From Helicobacteraceae bacterium (GTDB lineage Bacteria; Campylobacterota; Campylobacteria; Campylobacterales; Sulfurimonadaceae): DNA of 64,000 nt. The position numbers and the translations under genes were made by a program. How positions within the stretch are numbered: the first letter of the stretch is position 1; each line of letters starts with the position of its first letter. This document shows, in pieces, positions 24,110-32,537 of this stretch. The DNA is taken from assembly GCA_013138865.1 (NCBI GenBank), contig WTBY01000037.1, positions 62,001-126,000 on the forward strand. The letters run 5' to 3'. A model generated the notes under the pieces. That model saw only the letters and a list, made by a program, of their open reading frames with translations, ran no database searches and was not told where the DNA came from.

Positions 24110-24994
24110 ATGAGTAAAAAAAATGTAATTTTAATAGTAGATGACATACCATCAAATGTTCAAATATTAGCAAATATTTTAAAAGATGAGTATGCGATCA
24201 AAGTAGCAACAGATGGAAAACGTGCAGTAGAGTTGGCACAACAAGAACCTCAACCAGACCTAATTTTACTAGATGTAGTTATGCCTGACATGGACGGTTA
24301 TGACGTTTGCTCAGCTCTAAACGATATGGGAAATACTAAAGATATACCCATTATTTTTGTAACAGCAAATGATAGTGTAGAAGACGAGGAGAGAGGTTTA
24401 AATTTATGTGCGGTTGATTACATAACAAAACCAGTAAACTCTGCCATAGTGAAAGCAAGAGTTAAAACACATATAACTATAAAGCGTCAGTATGACGAAT
24501 TAAAATTCATGGCTCTTCACGACAAGCTAACAGGACTTTATAACCGTCACTACTTAATGGACGAAGCTGATCGAAAAATATCAAGTGCCTTAAGAAAAAA
24601 TGAACCGCTTACTATTATGATGGCAGATATAGACCATTTTAAATGTATTAATGATAATCATGGTCACTTAGTAGGTGATAAAGTATTAATAGCAGTTGCC
24701 GCTGCATTAGACAAAAACAAAAGAGCTGTAGATTTTGTATCACGTTATGGTGGAGAAGAGTTCGTTACTATATTTGACAACTGTAATATAGAAGATGCAA
24801 AGCTCAAAGCTGAAAAGATCAGAGTAGCTATCGAGAGTCTAAATCCTGAAAATTTAACTGTGACATCTAGCTTTGGTCTTGTTCAGTTAAATAGTAATCA
24901 CCATAATTTTGACTCTCTTTTAAAAGATGCTGATGAAGCACTATATGAAGCTAAAAATAGTGGCAGAAATAGAGTTGTTGTGTATGAGAATTAA
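24110..24994 (+). CDS. Response regulator with GGDEF output (diguanylate cyclase)
   Basis: 294 aa. REC domain: LIVDDIPSNVQ, phospho-Asp in LILLDVVMPDMDGYD (about residue 55), FVTANDS and the Lys in YITKPV. GGDEF domain: FMALHDKLTGLYNRHYL, MADIDHFKCINDNHGHLVGD and the intact active site SRYGGEEFV, so PleD-like c-di-GMP synthesis on phosphorylation is expected. It is the natural target of the hybrid kinase, whose stop is one base before its ATG. Confidence 0.95.
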   Translation: MSKKNVILIVDDIPSNVQILANILKDEYAIKVATDGKRAVELAQQEPQPDLILLDVVMPDMDGYDVCSALNDMGNTKDIPIIFVTANDSVEDEERGLNLCAVDYITKPVNSAIVKARVKTHITIKRQYDELKFMALHDKLTGLYNRHYLMDEADRKISSALRKNEPLTIMMADIDHFKCINDNHGHLVGDKVLIAVAAALDKNKRAVDFVSRYGGEEFVTIFDNCNIEDAKLKAEKIRVAIESLNPENLTVTSSFGLVQLNSNHHNFDSLLKDADEALYEAKNSGRNRVVVYEN

Positions 24995-24997
24995 ATT

Positions 24998-25114
24998 ATG
25001 AACTACTTTAATGAAATTTTATGGTTTTTAAGCTGGCCTCTATTAATCTATGTAAGTTATAGGTTTGTTATACTTAACTTAAAACAGTTCTCAAAATTTG
25101 AAGATCAAAATTAA
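24998..25114 (+). CDS. Small single-span membrane protein, 38 aa
   Basis: A 38-codon frame starting 3 bp after the response-regulator stop and ending 2 bp before the cardiolipin synthase start. Residues 8-26 (LWFLSWPLLIYVSYRFVIL) form one transmembrane helix; the tail is charged (LKQFSKFEDQN). It fits the gap so closely that it is probably translated as part of the operon. No ribosome site is evident; function unknown. Confidence 0.55.
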   Translation: MNYFNEILWFLSWPLLIYVSYRFVILNLKQFSKFEDQN

Positions 25115-25116
25115 CC

Positions 25117-26505
25117 TTGAGTACTGAACTAGCACACCTTATTTTTTACCACTCACTTGTAGTAGCTGGAGAGTTACTAATAGTAATAGCACTTATACAT
25201 ATGCTTTACAAAAGGAGAACACCCACAAGCATAATAGCTTGGCTTCTTTCAATGGTCTTAATTCCTTACTTTTCTGTTATTTTGTATTTTATTTTTGGTA
25301 GTAGAAAGCGTATCAATAGATATGAAAAAGAAAATATCACCTTTAAATATTCTAAACATAACTATAATGAGTTAAACCCTATTGATGGTGTTTTAAGAAG
25401 TGCTGGTATTGCAGGAGCACAAGAGGATCAAGAGTTCGAAATAATAACAGACCCAACTGAAGCATATAGTGAGTTTATGAGCTCGATCGAGAGTGCAACT
25501 AGCTCCATTTATATTAGTACCTATGTTTTTAAATATGATGTAACTACCAAGGCTATTTTAAAAGCTCTAACACTTAAGGCCAAAAGTGGTGTTGAAGTAA
25601 AACTTTTAATAGATTCTCTTGGATCATGGCAACTTTACTTCTCACAGCGTAGACTCAAAGAGTTACGATCAGCTGGTGCAATAGTTGAATTTTTCATGCC
25701 TATTTTAAGAATGCCTTTTAGAAACTACATAAACCTAAGAGATCATAGAAAAATATATATGTTTGATGAGAAAAAAGTCTTAAGTGGAGGTATGAATTTA
25801 GCAGATGAGTACCTAGGAGAAGATCCAACTACTTCAAGATGGGACGACATGCTTTTTTCAGTTAAAGGTAGCTCAATAGAGCACTTCTTTAACATATTTG
25901 CTTCAGACTGGTTATATGCATCATCTAAAAAAATAACATATAAAAACAGACAAGTAGAAAATAGTGGTAATACTTATGTTCAAGTTGTTCCCTCTGGTCC
26001 TGATGTTCCACAAGACGCTCTATATGAAGCTCTACTAAGCGCTATTTATAGTGCAAAAAAACGTATATGGATCGTAACGCCCTACTTCATACCTGACGCT
26101 TCACTTTCTCAAGCTCTAACAATAGCTTCACATAGAGGGGTTGATGTAAAACTGATCACACCTGCAGTCTCAAACCACCTAATAGCAGACCTTACAAGAA
26201 GCTCTTTTATGAGAGAACTAGAAGAAGCAGGAGTAAGTATAGAGCTATATACAGGAGCTATGCTTCACGCAAAAGCTGTTCTCTTTGATGAGTTAGGCGC
26301 AATGTTAGGGAGCGTAAACTTAGACAATAGAAGTCTATTTTTGAACTACGAGATTGCAACTTTTGTATACTCAGAAGATGTAATAGATGAGATAGATCAG
26401 TGGATGAGAAACTTACTATCATCTTCATCGAGAGGAACTGCAGAAGTATCAAAAGCAAGACGAGTTTTTGAAAATTTTATGCGTATTTTTGCTCCGCAGA
26501 TGTAG
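25117..26505 (+). CDS. cls: Cardiolipin synthase (phospholipase D family)
   Basis: Makes cardiolipin from phosphatidylglycerol. 462 aa with two N-terminal TM helices (about 12-32 and 42-62) and two HKD catalytic motifs: NLRDHRKIYMFDEKKVLSGG at about residue 210 (HRK variant with Asp) and MLHAKAVLFDELGAMLGS at about 386. The preceding RRTPTSIIAWLLSMVLIPY is the usual Cls segment. The start is TTG, GAGT follows; no other upstream start fits. Membrane enzyme. Confidence 0.93.
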   Translation: MSTELAHLIFYHSLVVAGELLIVIALIHMLYKRRTPTSIIAWLLSMVLIPYFSVILYFIFGSRKRINRYEKENITFKYSKHNYNELNPIDGVLRSAGIAGAQEDQEFEIITDPTEAYSEFMSSIESATSSIYISTYVFKYDVTTKAILKALTLKAKSGVEVKLLIDSLGSWQLYFSQRRLKELRSAGAIVEFFMPILRMPFRNYINLRDHRKIYMFDEKKVLSGGMNLADEYLGEDPTTSRWDDMLFSVKGSSIEHFFNIFASDWLYASSKKITYKNRQVENSGNTYVQVVPSGPDVPQDALYEALLSAIYSAKKRIWIVTPYFIPDASLSQALTIASHRGVDVKLITPAVSNHLIADLTRSSFMRELEEAGVSIELYTGAMLHAKAVLFDELGAMLGSVNLDNRSLFLNYEIATFVYSEDVIDEIDQWMRNLLSSSSRGTAEVSKARRVFENFMRIFAPQM

Positions 26506-26533
26506 CTGTTAGGTATATGGAAATTTTAAATTT

Positions 26534-27268
26534 ATGTTGAAGCCACAAAAAACTCTTAAACTCTTAAACCACCAAAATGAAGAGTGTGCCAATAGCTTTA
26601 CTTTGCTTAATTGGAATATAGCAAAAGAGTCTCAAAACAGTGCTTTTCAAAACTATCTACAAGAGATTATAACAGATGAAAAAGTTGACTTTATAGCTCT
26701 GCAAGAAGTAAAAGAGCATCTCAGTCAACCAAATAGCTTAAAGGACTTCTCTTATGTAATCTCTGCAAATATGCAGACCTCTAAACATATTTTTGGAGTT
26801 TTAAATGCTTTTAAATTTTCTTGTACTAACCACACAGCACTTCTAAGTTCTGTAAGAGAGCTGAAATATGCAACTCATAAAAGCTCACTAATAACTGAAC
26901 ATAAACTACAAAATAGTAGTACACTAAAAGTTGTAAACCTACACGCTATAAACTTTGTAAGCTCACAAGAATTTAAAAAAGAACTAAAGCAAATAATGTT
27001 AGAAATATCTTCTTATAGTGGAGCCTTGATCGTAACTGGTGACTTTAACACTTGGAGTACAAAACGCTTACAACACTTAAAAGAGTTTATAAAAGATCTC
27101 TCATTAATTGAAGTCAATTTTCAAAGTTCTCAGCACATAAAACAAGTCTTCTCAAAGAGTCTTGACTATGTTTTTTATAGAGGACTAAAAGTTGAAAACT
27201 CTAAAGTCATAAAATGTGAAAAGCACTCCGATCACAACCCTATGGTAGTGAGTTTTAGGGTTTTATAA
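26534..27268 (+). CDS. Endonuclease/exonuclease/phosphatase (EEP) family protein
   Basis: 244 aa without a signal peptide. EEP core motifs: FTLLNWNIAK, DFIALQEVKEH (metal Glu), ALIVTGDFNTWS (catalytic GDFN), and the C-terminal CEKHSDHNPMVVSF (SDH). Members are Mg-dependent phosphodiesterases acting on DNA, sphingomyelin or inositol phosphates; which applies here is unknown. Follows cls by 28 bp on the same strand and its end overlaps the convergent heptosyltransferase gene by 6 bp. Confidence 0.88.
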   Translation: MLKPQKTLKLLNHQNEECANSFTLLNWNIAKESQNSAFQNYLQEIITDEKVDFIALQEVKEHLSQPNSLKDFSYVISANMQTSKHIFGVLNAFKFSCTNHTALLSSVRELKYATHKSSLITEHKLQNSSTLKVVNLHAINFVSSQEFKKELKQIMLEISSYSGALIVTGDFNTWSTKRLQHLKEFIKDLSLIEVNFQSSQHIKQVFSKSLDYVFYRGLKVENSKVIKCEKHSDHNPMVVSFRVL

Positions 27269-28225
27269 AAGTTCTACCAACTCCTCTTTAACTCTATGAA
27301 ACAACTCTTCTCTCTCATTTTTTTGAGTTGGGATCATGTACGGGTGTTGAATAAGCTCATCGCTAATAGTTTTCCATCTTTTAACAGAAGCAAAAAGGGA
27401 GTTTCCAAAAAATGTCATTGTTGGTGTTCCAACTAGACCAGCTAAGTGGTAAGTTCCTGTTGATGTACTTACAAAGAGTTTGAAGTGTGAAATGAGTGAG
27501 CAAAAATTTACTATGCCATTGAGTGATCTAAAAAGTACTACATTTTTATTTTTGAAAATTTCTCTACTTCTGTTATATAAATCTTCTTCATCTGGACCAA
27601 AAGTCATAATAACTTGTATTTTCTCATTTTTTAGAGCGATATTAATTAGCTCTTCATACTCATCATAACTCCAGTTAGCGTCACTACTTCCACCAAAACC
27701 TACATGAAATGCCACTATAGGTTTTGCTATGTTGTTCTCACTTATAAAGCGATCGTAAACATCATTTTCATTAAAAGTTAAAAGTGGTTTTTTGAAAGTT
27801 AGGTCTATATTAGAAAAAAGAGATTTACTAAGCTCTAGGTTATACTCAAACTCTGCCATTTTAACTTCTGATCGTCTCTGTTTTATGCGATCGGTGTAAA
27901 ATATTTGTGCAAGTTTTGTAGCAGGTGCTATACGTTTTGGTATTCTTGCTAAAAACTGTGCAACTGCTACACGAGTGTTAGAGAAAAGTGTGATCGAAGC
28001 ATCTATGTTAAAAGATGCTATTTTTTTTGAGAGTTCTAAAATAGTCTCACCCTCATCCACGATCACATCATCTATAAATTCACACATAGAGGCCAACTCC
28101 ATGTTTAGCGGTGCAACAAGTGCGATCACTCTATTTTTAGGGTCATGTTTTTTTAAAACTGCGAAGGTTGGAAGTGCTGTTATAAAGTCACCGAGCTTAT
28201 CTGTTCTAACTACTAATATGTTCAT
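27263..28225 (-). CDS. Glycosyltransferase family 9 (heptosyltransferase-like)
   Basis: 320 aa from the internal ATG that begins MNILVVRTDKLGDFITALP, the GT9 signature start; an in-frame ATG 18 codons upstream would lie in the 5' end of the divergent gene. Later motifs: PIVAFHVGFGGSSDANWSYDEYEELI, VIMTFGPDEEDL and LFVSTSTGTYHLAGLVGTPTMTFFG, the ADP-heptose binding region. Likely adds heptose to lipid A-core, together with the WaaF-like enzyme encoded 1.2 kb away on the other strand. Confidence 0.88.
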   Translation of the reverse strand: MNILVVRTDKLGDFITALPTFAVLKKHDPKNRVIALVAPLNMELASMCEFIDDVIVDEGETILELSKKIASFNIDASITLFSNTRVAVAQFLARIPKRIAPATKLAQIFYTDRIKQRRSEVKMAEFEYNLELSKSLFSNIDLTFKKPLLTFNENDVYDRFISENNIAKPIVAFHVGFGGSSDANWSYDEYEELINIALKNEKIQVIMTFGPDEEDLYNRSREIFKNKNVVLFRSLNGIVNFCSLISHFKLFVSTSTGTYHLAGLVGTPTMTFFGNSLFASVKRWKTISDELIQHPYMIPTQKNEREELFHRVKEELVELL

Positions 28226-28252
28226 AAATAGAATTTTACTATAATGCACCTT

Positions 28253-29419
28253 ATGAAAAAACCTTTTACTTGGGATCAATACTCAGATCAACCATCAATC
28301 ATTCGCGATCGCTCTTTTAAAAAGATGATGAGACGACGTGAACTATTCTCACTAATCAAAACTATTTTGATCTCACTTGTAGTTTTACCTATAAGTTTTT
28401 TACTTATGAGCTTTACTAAAAGAAGAGACATAAACTCATCAGAATTTTTTGGAATGAGTATTAACTTAGATGAGCACACTACTTTAAGTAAAGAGCTAAT
28501 AGAGGAGCTTGGCGTAGAGAGTATACTTATACGTTTTCCTTTATGGGAAATGAAACGAATAGAAGAGTACAAAGAGTTCATAGAGTCATTTAAAGAGAAA
28601 AAAATACTCATAAACATTATGCAAGATCGAGAACATATAGAAGACTTAGAACTTTTAAAGAGTGACTTACAAAAAGTTTTTAAAGAGTTTACTCCGTATA
28701 CAAAAAGCTTCCAAATAGGAACAACGATCAACAGAGCTAAATGGGGCTTTTTTAGTGTAAATGAGTACTTGAAATTTTATGAAGTGGCTTACAAACTAAA
28801 AAGTGAGTTTAATAACTTAGAGTTAGTAGGCTCAAATGTTATAGATTTTGAGTACCATTTTACAGCTCACACACTATTTAACTTCACAAAAATTAAGTAT
28901 GATATTTTAGGTACACTTTTATATGTTGATCGCAGAGGTGCACCAGAAAAGACTCAAATGGGCTTTAACCTTATTAACAAAATAAAACTACTCTCTTCTA
29001 TGGTTATGTTAAGTCCAAAAGTTAAAAATAGAGTCTATATAACAGAGACTAACTACCCTATAAGTGGAACTGCTCCTTACGCTCCTACAAGTGAATACGA
29101 GTGTGTAAGTGAAGAGGATTACGCTAACTATATGGAGCGTTATTTTTTACTAGCTTTTGCAACTCAAAGAGTTGAGAAAGTATTTTGGCACCAACTTATA
29201 GCTTCAGGTTACGGTTTGATCGATGTTCGTGATGGTGAGCGAAAAAGAGAGGCATATAAAGCTTTTAAAAATATGTATACACATTTAAAAGATGCTAAGT
29301 TTGTAAAATTTAACACTTGTGTTAATTACTACACTTTAGGGTGTGATACTCCACGTGGTAAACTATTTGTTCAGTGGGGTGAAAAACCAATTTATAGATA
29401 TGAAAGTGAGAAGTCATGA
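28253..29419 (+). CDS. Membrane-anchored TIM-barrel, glycoside hydrolase-like protein
   Basis: 388 aa from the second Met (MKKPFTWDQY). One N-terminal TM helix (about 32-54), then a periplasmic domain with TIM-barrel-like strand order: FFGMSINLDEHT, VESILIRFPLWEM, ILINIMQDREH, SFQIGTTINRAKWG, LVGSNVIDFEYH, RVYITETNYPISG, VEKVFWHQLIASGYGLID. The Glu in ITETNY resembles the strand-7 nucleophile of clan A glycosidases. No exact family recognised. It sits between two heptosyltransferase genes and overlaps waaF by 4 bp, pointing to a role in LPS or surface polysaccharide. Confidence 0.65.
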   Translation: MKKPFTWDQYSDQPSIIRDRSFKKMMRRRELFSLIKTILISLVVLPISFLLMSFTKRRDINSSEFFGMSINLDEHTTLSKELIEELGVESILIRFPLWEMKRIEEYKEFIESFKEKKILINIMQDREHIEDLELLKSDLQKVFKEFTPYTKSFQIGTTINRAKWGFFSVNEYLKFYEVAYKLKSEFNNLELVGSNVIDFEYHFTAHTLFNFTKIKYDILGTLLYVDRRGAPEKTQMGFNLINKIKLLSSMVMLSPKVKNRVYITETNYPISGTAPYAPTSEYECVSEEDYANYMERYFLLAFATQRVEKVFWHQLIASGYGLIDVRDGERKREAYKAFKNMYTHLKDAKFVKFNTCVNYYTLGCDTPRGKLFVQWGEKPIYRYESEKS

Positions 29420-30372
29420 AAATTTTAGTAGTTCTTCCAAACTGGCTAGGTGACGCGGTTATGGCGACTCCAGCTATAGAGTTACTTTGTGAAAAGTACA
29501 AAGATGTAAAACTTACTTTCGTAGGATCCTTTGTTGCGATCGAAGCTCTAAAATACCACCCAAAGTGTGAAGCTTTTTTTATAGATGAGACAAAAAAAGA
29601 GAGCAACCGTTTTTTAGCTACTTACAAACTTGCTAAGAAGTTAGGTAGTTTTGATCTTGGGGTTACTTTTAGAAACCAGCTTCACTCTTCACTACTACTG
29701 TTCTTTAGCTCTTCAACTACTACGATCGCTAAAAAGAGTTGGCATGCTTCTTTGTTTGTTAACAAAACTGTAAAAGAGTTACAAAACTCACACTTAGTTG
29801 AGAAATACGCACACATTGTAAGTGAAACGAAACCATCAAGTTTAAAACTATACATAGAGGCTAAAAAGTCTGACAAACCTCTACTTGGAATTAACGCAGG
29901 TGCAACCTATGGAAGTGCAAAACGCTGGAGTAGTGATCGCTTTGCAGAAGTTGCTGTACACTTTAGTGATCGCTACAATATAGTTCTTTTTGGTGGTCCT
30001 AATGAAGTTGAAATAGTCAATGAGATCCAAAAGCTTATAAATACAAGTGGTGTAAAAAACGTAACCAACCTAGCAGGAAAAACAACCATAAAAGAGTTGT
30101 GTGAAAATATAGCTTCACTAGATCTATTTGTAACAAATGACAGTGGACCAATGCATGTAGCAGCAGCTTATCAAATCCCAACACTGTCCATATTTGGACC
30201 AACAAAGTTTAAAGAGACTTCACAATGGATGAACCCCAAAGGCACAATTGTAAGACATGACATAGAGTGTTCTCCTTGTATGAAAAGAGAGTGTCCTATA
30301 AAAACTCATGAGTGCATGGTAGGTATAAACTCAACAGAAGTTATTGAAGTTATTGAAAAAGAGTTGTTGTAA
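29416..30372 (+). CDS. waaF: Lipopolysaccharide heptosyltransferase II
   Basis: Adds the second heptose to the LPS inner core. 318 aa, GT9 family: start MKILVVLPNWLGDAVMATPA is the WaaF form (N-W-x-GD), followed by LTFVGSFVAIEAL, GINAGATYGSAKRWSSDRFA and LFVTNDSGPMHVAAAYQIP (the conserved ND-S-GP-MHVA). A Cys-rich stretch CSPCMKRECPIKTHECM near the end is common in epsilonproteobacterial WaaF. ATG overlaps the end of the TIM-barrel gene (ATGA). Confidence 0.95.
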   Translation: MKILVVLPNWLGDAVMATPAIELLCEKYKDVKLTFVGSFVAIEALKYHPKCEAFFIDETKKESNRFLATYKLAKKLGSFDLGVTFRNQLHSSLLLFFSSSTTTIAKKSWHASLFVNKTVKELQNSHLVEKYAHIVSETKPSSLKLYIEAKKSDKPLLGINAGATYGSAKRWSSDRFAEVAVHFSDRYNIVLFGGPNEVEIVNEIQKLINTSGVKNVTNLAGKTTIKELCENIASLDLFVTNDSGPMHVAAAYQIPTLSIFGPTKFKETSQWMNPKGTIVRHDIECSPCMKRECPIKTHECMVGINSTEVIEVIEKELL

Positions 30373-30378
30373 GAAGAA

Positions 30379-30437
30379 GCCTATTTAAATAGTTTAGAAT
30401 GTGTGCCTATTTAAATAGTTTAGAATGTGTGCCTATT
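30379..30437. repeat. 26-bp tandem direct repeat, two copies plus 7 bp
   Basis: Unit beginning GCCTATTTAAATAGTTTAGA repeats perfectly at 30379-30404 and 30405-30430, then GCCTATT begins a third copy. Each unit contains the palindrome ATTTAAAT. It lies 7 bp after the waaF stop, at the left edge of the accessory island. Confidence 0.9.
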
Positions 30438-30556
30438 CTAAGTTCTAATATTTTGTAATATTCGTTGAATGAATAGTTAGGTAACCATAAATCTAAATGT
30501 TAAGAAAAATTAAAGTATAATTCTAAATTAAAATAAATATAAAAGGGTTTTAGCTT

Positions 30557-31639
30557 ATGTTTGGACAACTGAACCACTTGAAAATAAATGGTTATAAATC
30601 TATTAAATCACTAGACTTAGAGTTAAAACCCTTAAATATAATAATTGGTTCAAATGGCGTTGGTAAAAGTAATTTTATTGGTTTTTTTAAGTTTATGAAA
30701 AAAATTATAGATAAAGATTTACAATTTTACACAGCACAGCAAGGTGGAGCCAACAAAATACTATGTTTTGGAAGTCAGACAACTGATGAAATTAATTTTA
30801 ATTTAACATTTGATCCAAATGGATATAGTGCAGTATTAGTGCCAGGAAATGATGATAATTTAATTTTTAAGCAAGAAAAAACATCTATAGTAACTAGTGC
30901 TAAAAACTTTTTAAAAGACAACTTTGGTGGGAAAGAGTCTAATTTACCTAACAATTATTCTGCTAATGTAAATGGATTTGTAGTTGAATATATTAATGAC
31001 TGGAAAGTATATCACTTTCATGATACTAGCGCTACTGCTAAAGTAAAACAAACCTGCAATATAAAGGATTATCGTACTTTAGCTTCAGATGGAGCAAATA
31101 TAGCAGCTTTTTTATTATATACTAGAGATAATAATGAAAAGTCATATACCCAAATTGTTAAAACAATTCAAAGGGTTGCACCATTTTTTCATGATTTTAA
31201 ATTGGAACCAGAAATAAATAATCCTGAAACTATAAAATTAAAATGGAAGCATAAAGGAACAGATGACTATTTTGATGCTAATGATTTGTCAGATGGAACA
31301 TTAAGATTTATCTGTTTAACAACCTTACTGCTACAACCAAACTTACCAAAAATTATTCTGCTAGATGAACCTGAACTAGGGTTACATCCTTTTGCTTTAA
31401 TATTATTGGCAAGTATGTTTAGAAAAGTATCTAAAAAGACACAAATCATTGCCTCTACTCAATCAGTTACTTTAGCAGATAATTTTGATATCGAAGATAT
31501 AATAATAGTTGATAGAGTTGATAATTATTCAAAATTTAAAAGACTAAATAAGAATGAATATAAAGATTGGCTAGAAGAATATAGTTTAGGTGAAATTTGG
31601 CAAAAGAACTTAATAGGTGGAGTTCCAACTTATGATTAG
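30557..31639 (+). CDS. AAA (ABC-type) ATPase of a two-gene defence-like module
   Basis: 360-aa ATPase of the COG4637/AAA_21 type. Walker A IIGSNGVGKSNF at about residues 31-42 follows the typical start LKINGYKSIKSLDLEL; the signature LSDGTLRFICLTTLLLQP at about 243 and Walker B IILLDEPELGLHPFAL at about 265 follow, then IIASTQSVTLADNF. The gene overlaps by 8 bp the DUF4276 gene. ATPases of this class paired with an effector gene occur in OLD/Gabija/Septu-like anti-phage systems; this particular pairing is often seen in islands. A TATAAT lies at 30516-30521. AT-rich like its surroundings. Confidence 0.85.
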   Translation: MFGQLNHLKINGYKSIKSLDLELKPLNIIIGSNGVGKSNFIGFFKFMKKIIDKDLQFYTAQQGGANKILCFGSQTTDEINFNLTFDPNGYSAVLVPGNDDNLIFKQEKTSIVTSAKNFLKDNFGGKESNLPNNYSANVNGFVVEYINDWKVYHFHDTSATAKVKQTCNIKDYRTLASDGANIAAFLLYTRDNNEKSYTQIVKTIQRVAPFFHDFKLEPEINNPETIKLKWKHKGTDDYFDANDLSDGTLRFICLTTLLLQPNLPKIILLDEPELGLHPFALILLASMFRKVSKKTQIIASTQSVTLADNFDIEDIIIVDRVDNYSKFKRLNKNEYKDWLEEYSLGEIWQKNLIGGVPTYD

Positions 31640-32273
31640 AATAGCAATTTCTGTTGAAGGACAGACAGAGGATGAGTTTTGCAAACAAGTTTTACAACCA
31701 TACTTTAGAAATAAAAATATTGAATTAAAACCTGTGATTGTTACAACAAAAAGGCAAAACTGTGGAATAAAACATAAAGGTGGATGTATTAATCTTGATA
31801 GGATTAAAAATGAGATTACAAAACTATTGCAAAGTTTTGATTATGTTACTACATTTTATGACCTATACGGATTCGATATAACAGGAGAATTCACAGCTGA
31901 TGAATTAGAAACAAAAATAAGTGCATTATTTTCTGAAGATAGAAGACTTCTTCCATATGTTCAAAAATATGAATTTGAAACTTTACTTTTTAGTAAACCA
32001 TCATATTATGAAGAATACTTTGAATCAAATGCTAAAGCTGACATTGAACAAATTATTACTAGTTGTGGCGGAGTAGAAAATATTAATAATTCAAAGGAAA
32101 CAGCACCTTCAAAGCGAATTATTAAATTCTTTGATAAGTACAATGAACAATATGATAAAGTTTTCCATGGGGCGAGCATAGCAGATGATATCGGTTTAAA
32201 AATAATAATAGATAACTGCCCTAGATTTGCACAATGGCTAAAAAATATTGAAAGTTTACCTAACAAAGCCTAG
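31632..32273 (+). CDS. DUF4276 family protein, partner of the AAA ATPase
   Basis: 213 aa. DUF4276 hallmarks: RIAISVEGQTEDEFCKQVL at the N-terminus (conserved E-G-x-T-E), the GG of KHKGGCINLDRIKNEI, VTTFYDLYGF (D-x-Y-G), and LPYVQKYEFETLLFSKP (H/Y-E-F-E-A/T-L-L-F). The acidic residues recall a TOPRIM-like nuclease site, which is an inference. ATG lies 8 bp inside the ATPase gene; a longer non-ATG start upstream is less likely. Probably the effector of the pair. Confidence 0.85.
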   Translation: MIRIAISVEGQTEDEFCKQVLQPYFRNKNIELKPVIVTTKRQNCGIKHKGGCINLDRIKNEITKLLQSFDYVTTFYDLYGFDITGEFTADELETKISALFSEDRRLLPYVQKYEFETLLFSKPSYYEEYFESNAKADIEQIITSCGGVENINNSKETAPSKRIIKFFDKYNEQYDKVFHGASIADDIGLKIIIDNCPRFAQWLKNIESLPNKA

Positions 32274-32341
32274 CAGTAAACGCTCTCGTCACTGAAGTCA
32301 ACCATTGTAGGTAAATCAATAGAAATGATTAAGAAGAATTA

Positions 32342-32486
32342 CTTAGAAAATAGCTTGAAGTGCAATAAGGGTTGTAATTAACCGTGAGTTCTTGTCCATT
32401 TTTTATGACTTCCTTTGAAGTTCACACTATAAAATAAATCTGATCACTTTTTTATAACTCTCTTGTTTAAAACGCAAAAAGTGTTG
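32342..32486 (-). pseudogene. Decayed copy of the holA 3' end
   Basis: About 140 bp align base for base, without gaps, with the last 140 bp of the intact holA gene 4.1 kb to the right (36477-36616), same orientation, with roughly 20 differences counted by hand. Read on the minus strand it still gives FKQESY and LQAIF followed by a stop, but two in-frame stops interrupt it, so it is not functional. The matching ends where the real gene has its stop codon. Confidence 0.85.
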
Positions 32487-32537
32487 TTATAAGAAAAAGA
32501 TTGTAAACTATATAGCAAAACATAAAAAGGACCTCAT

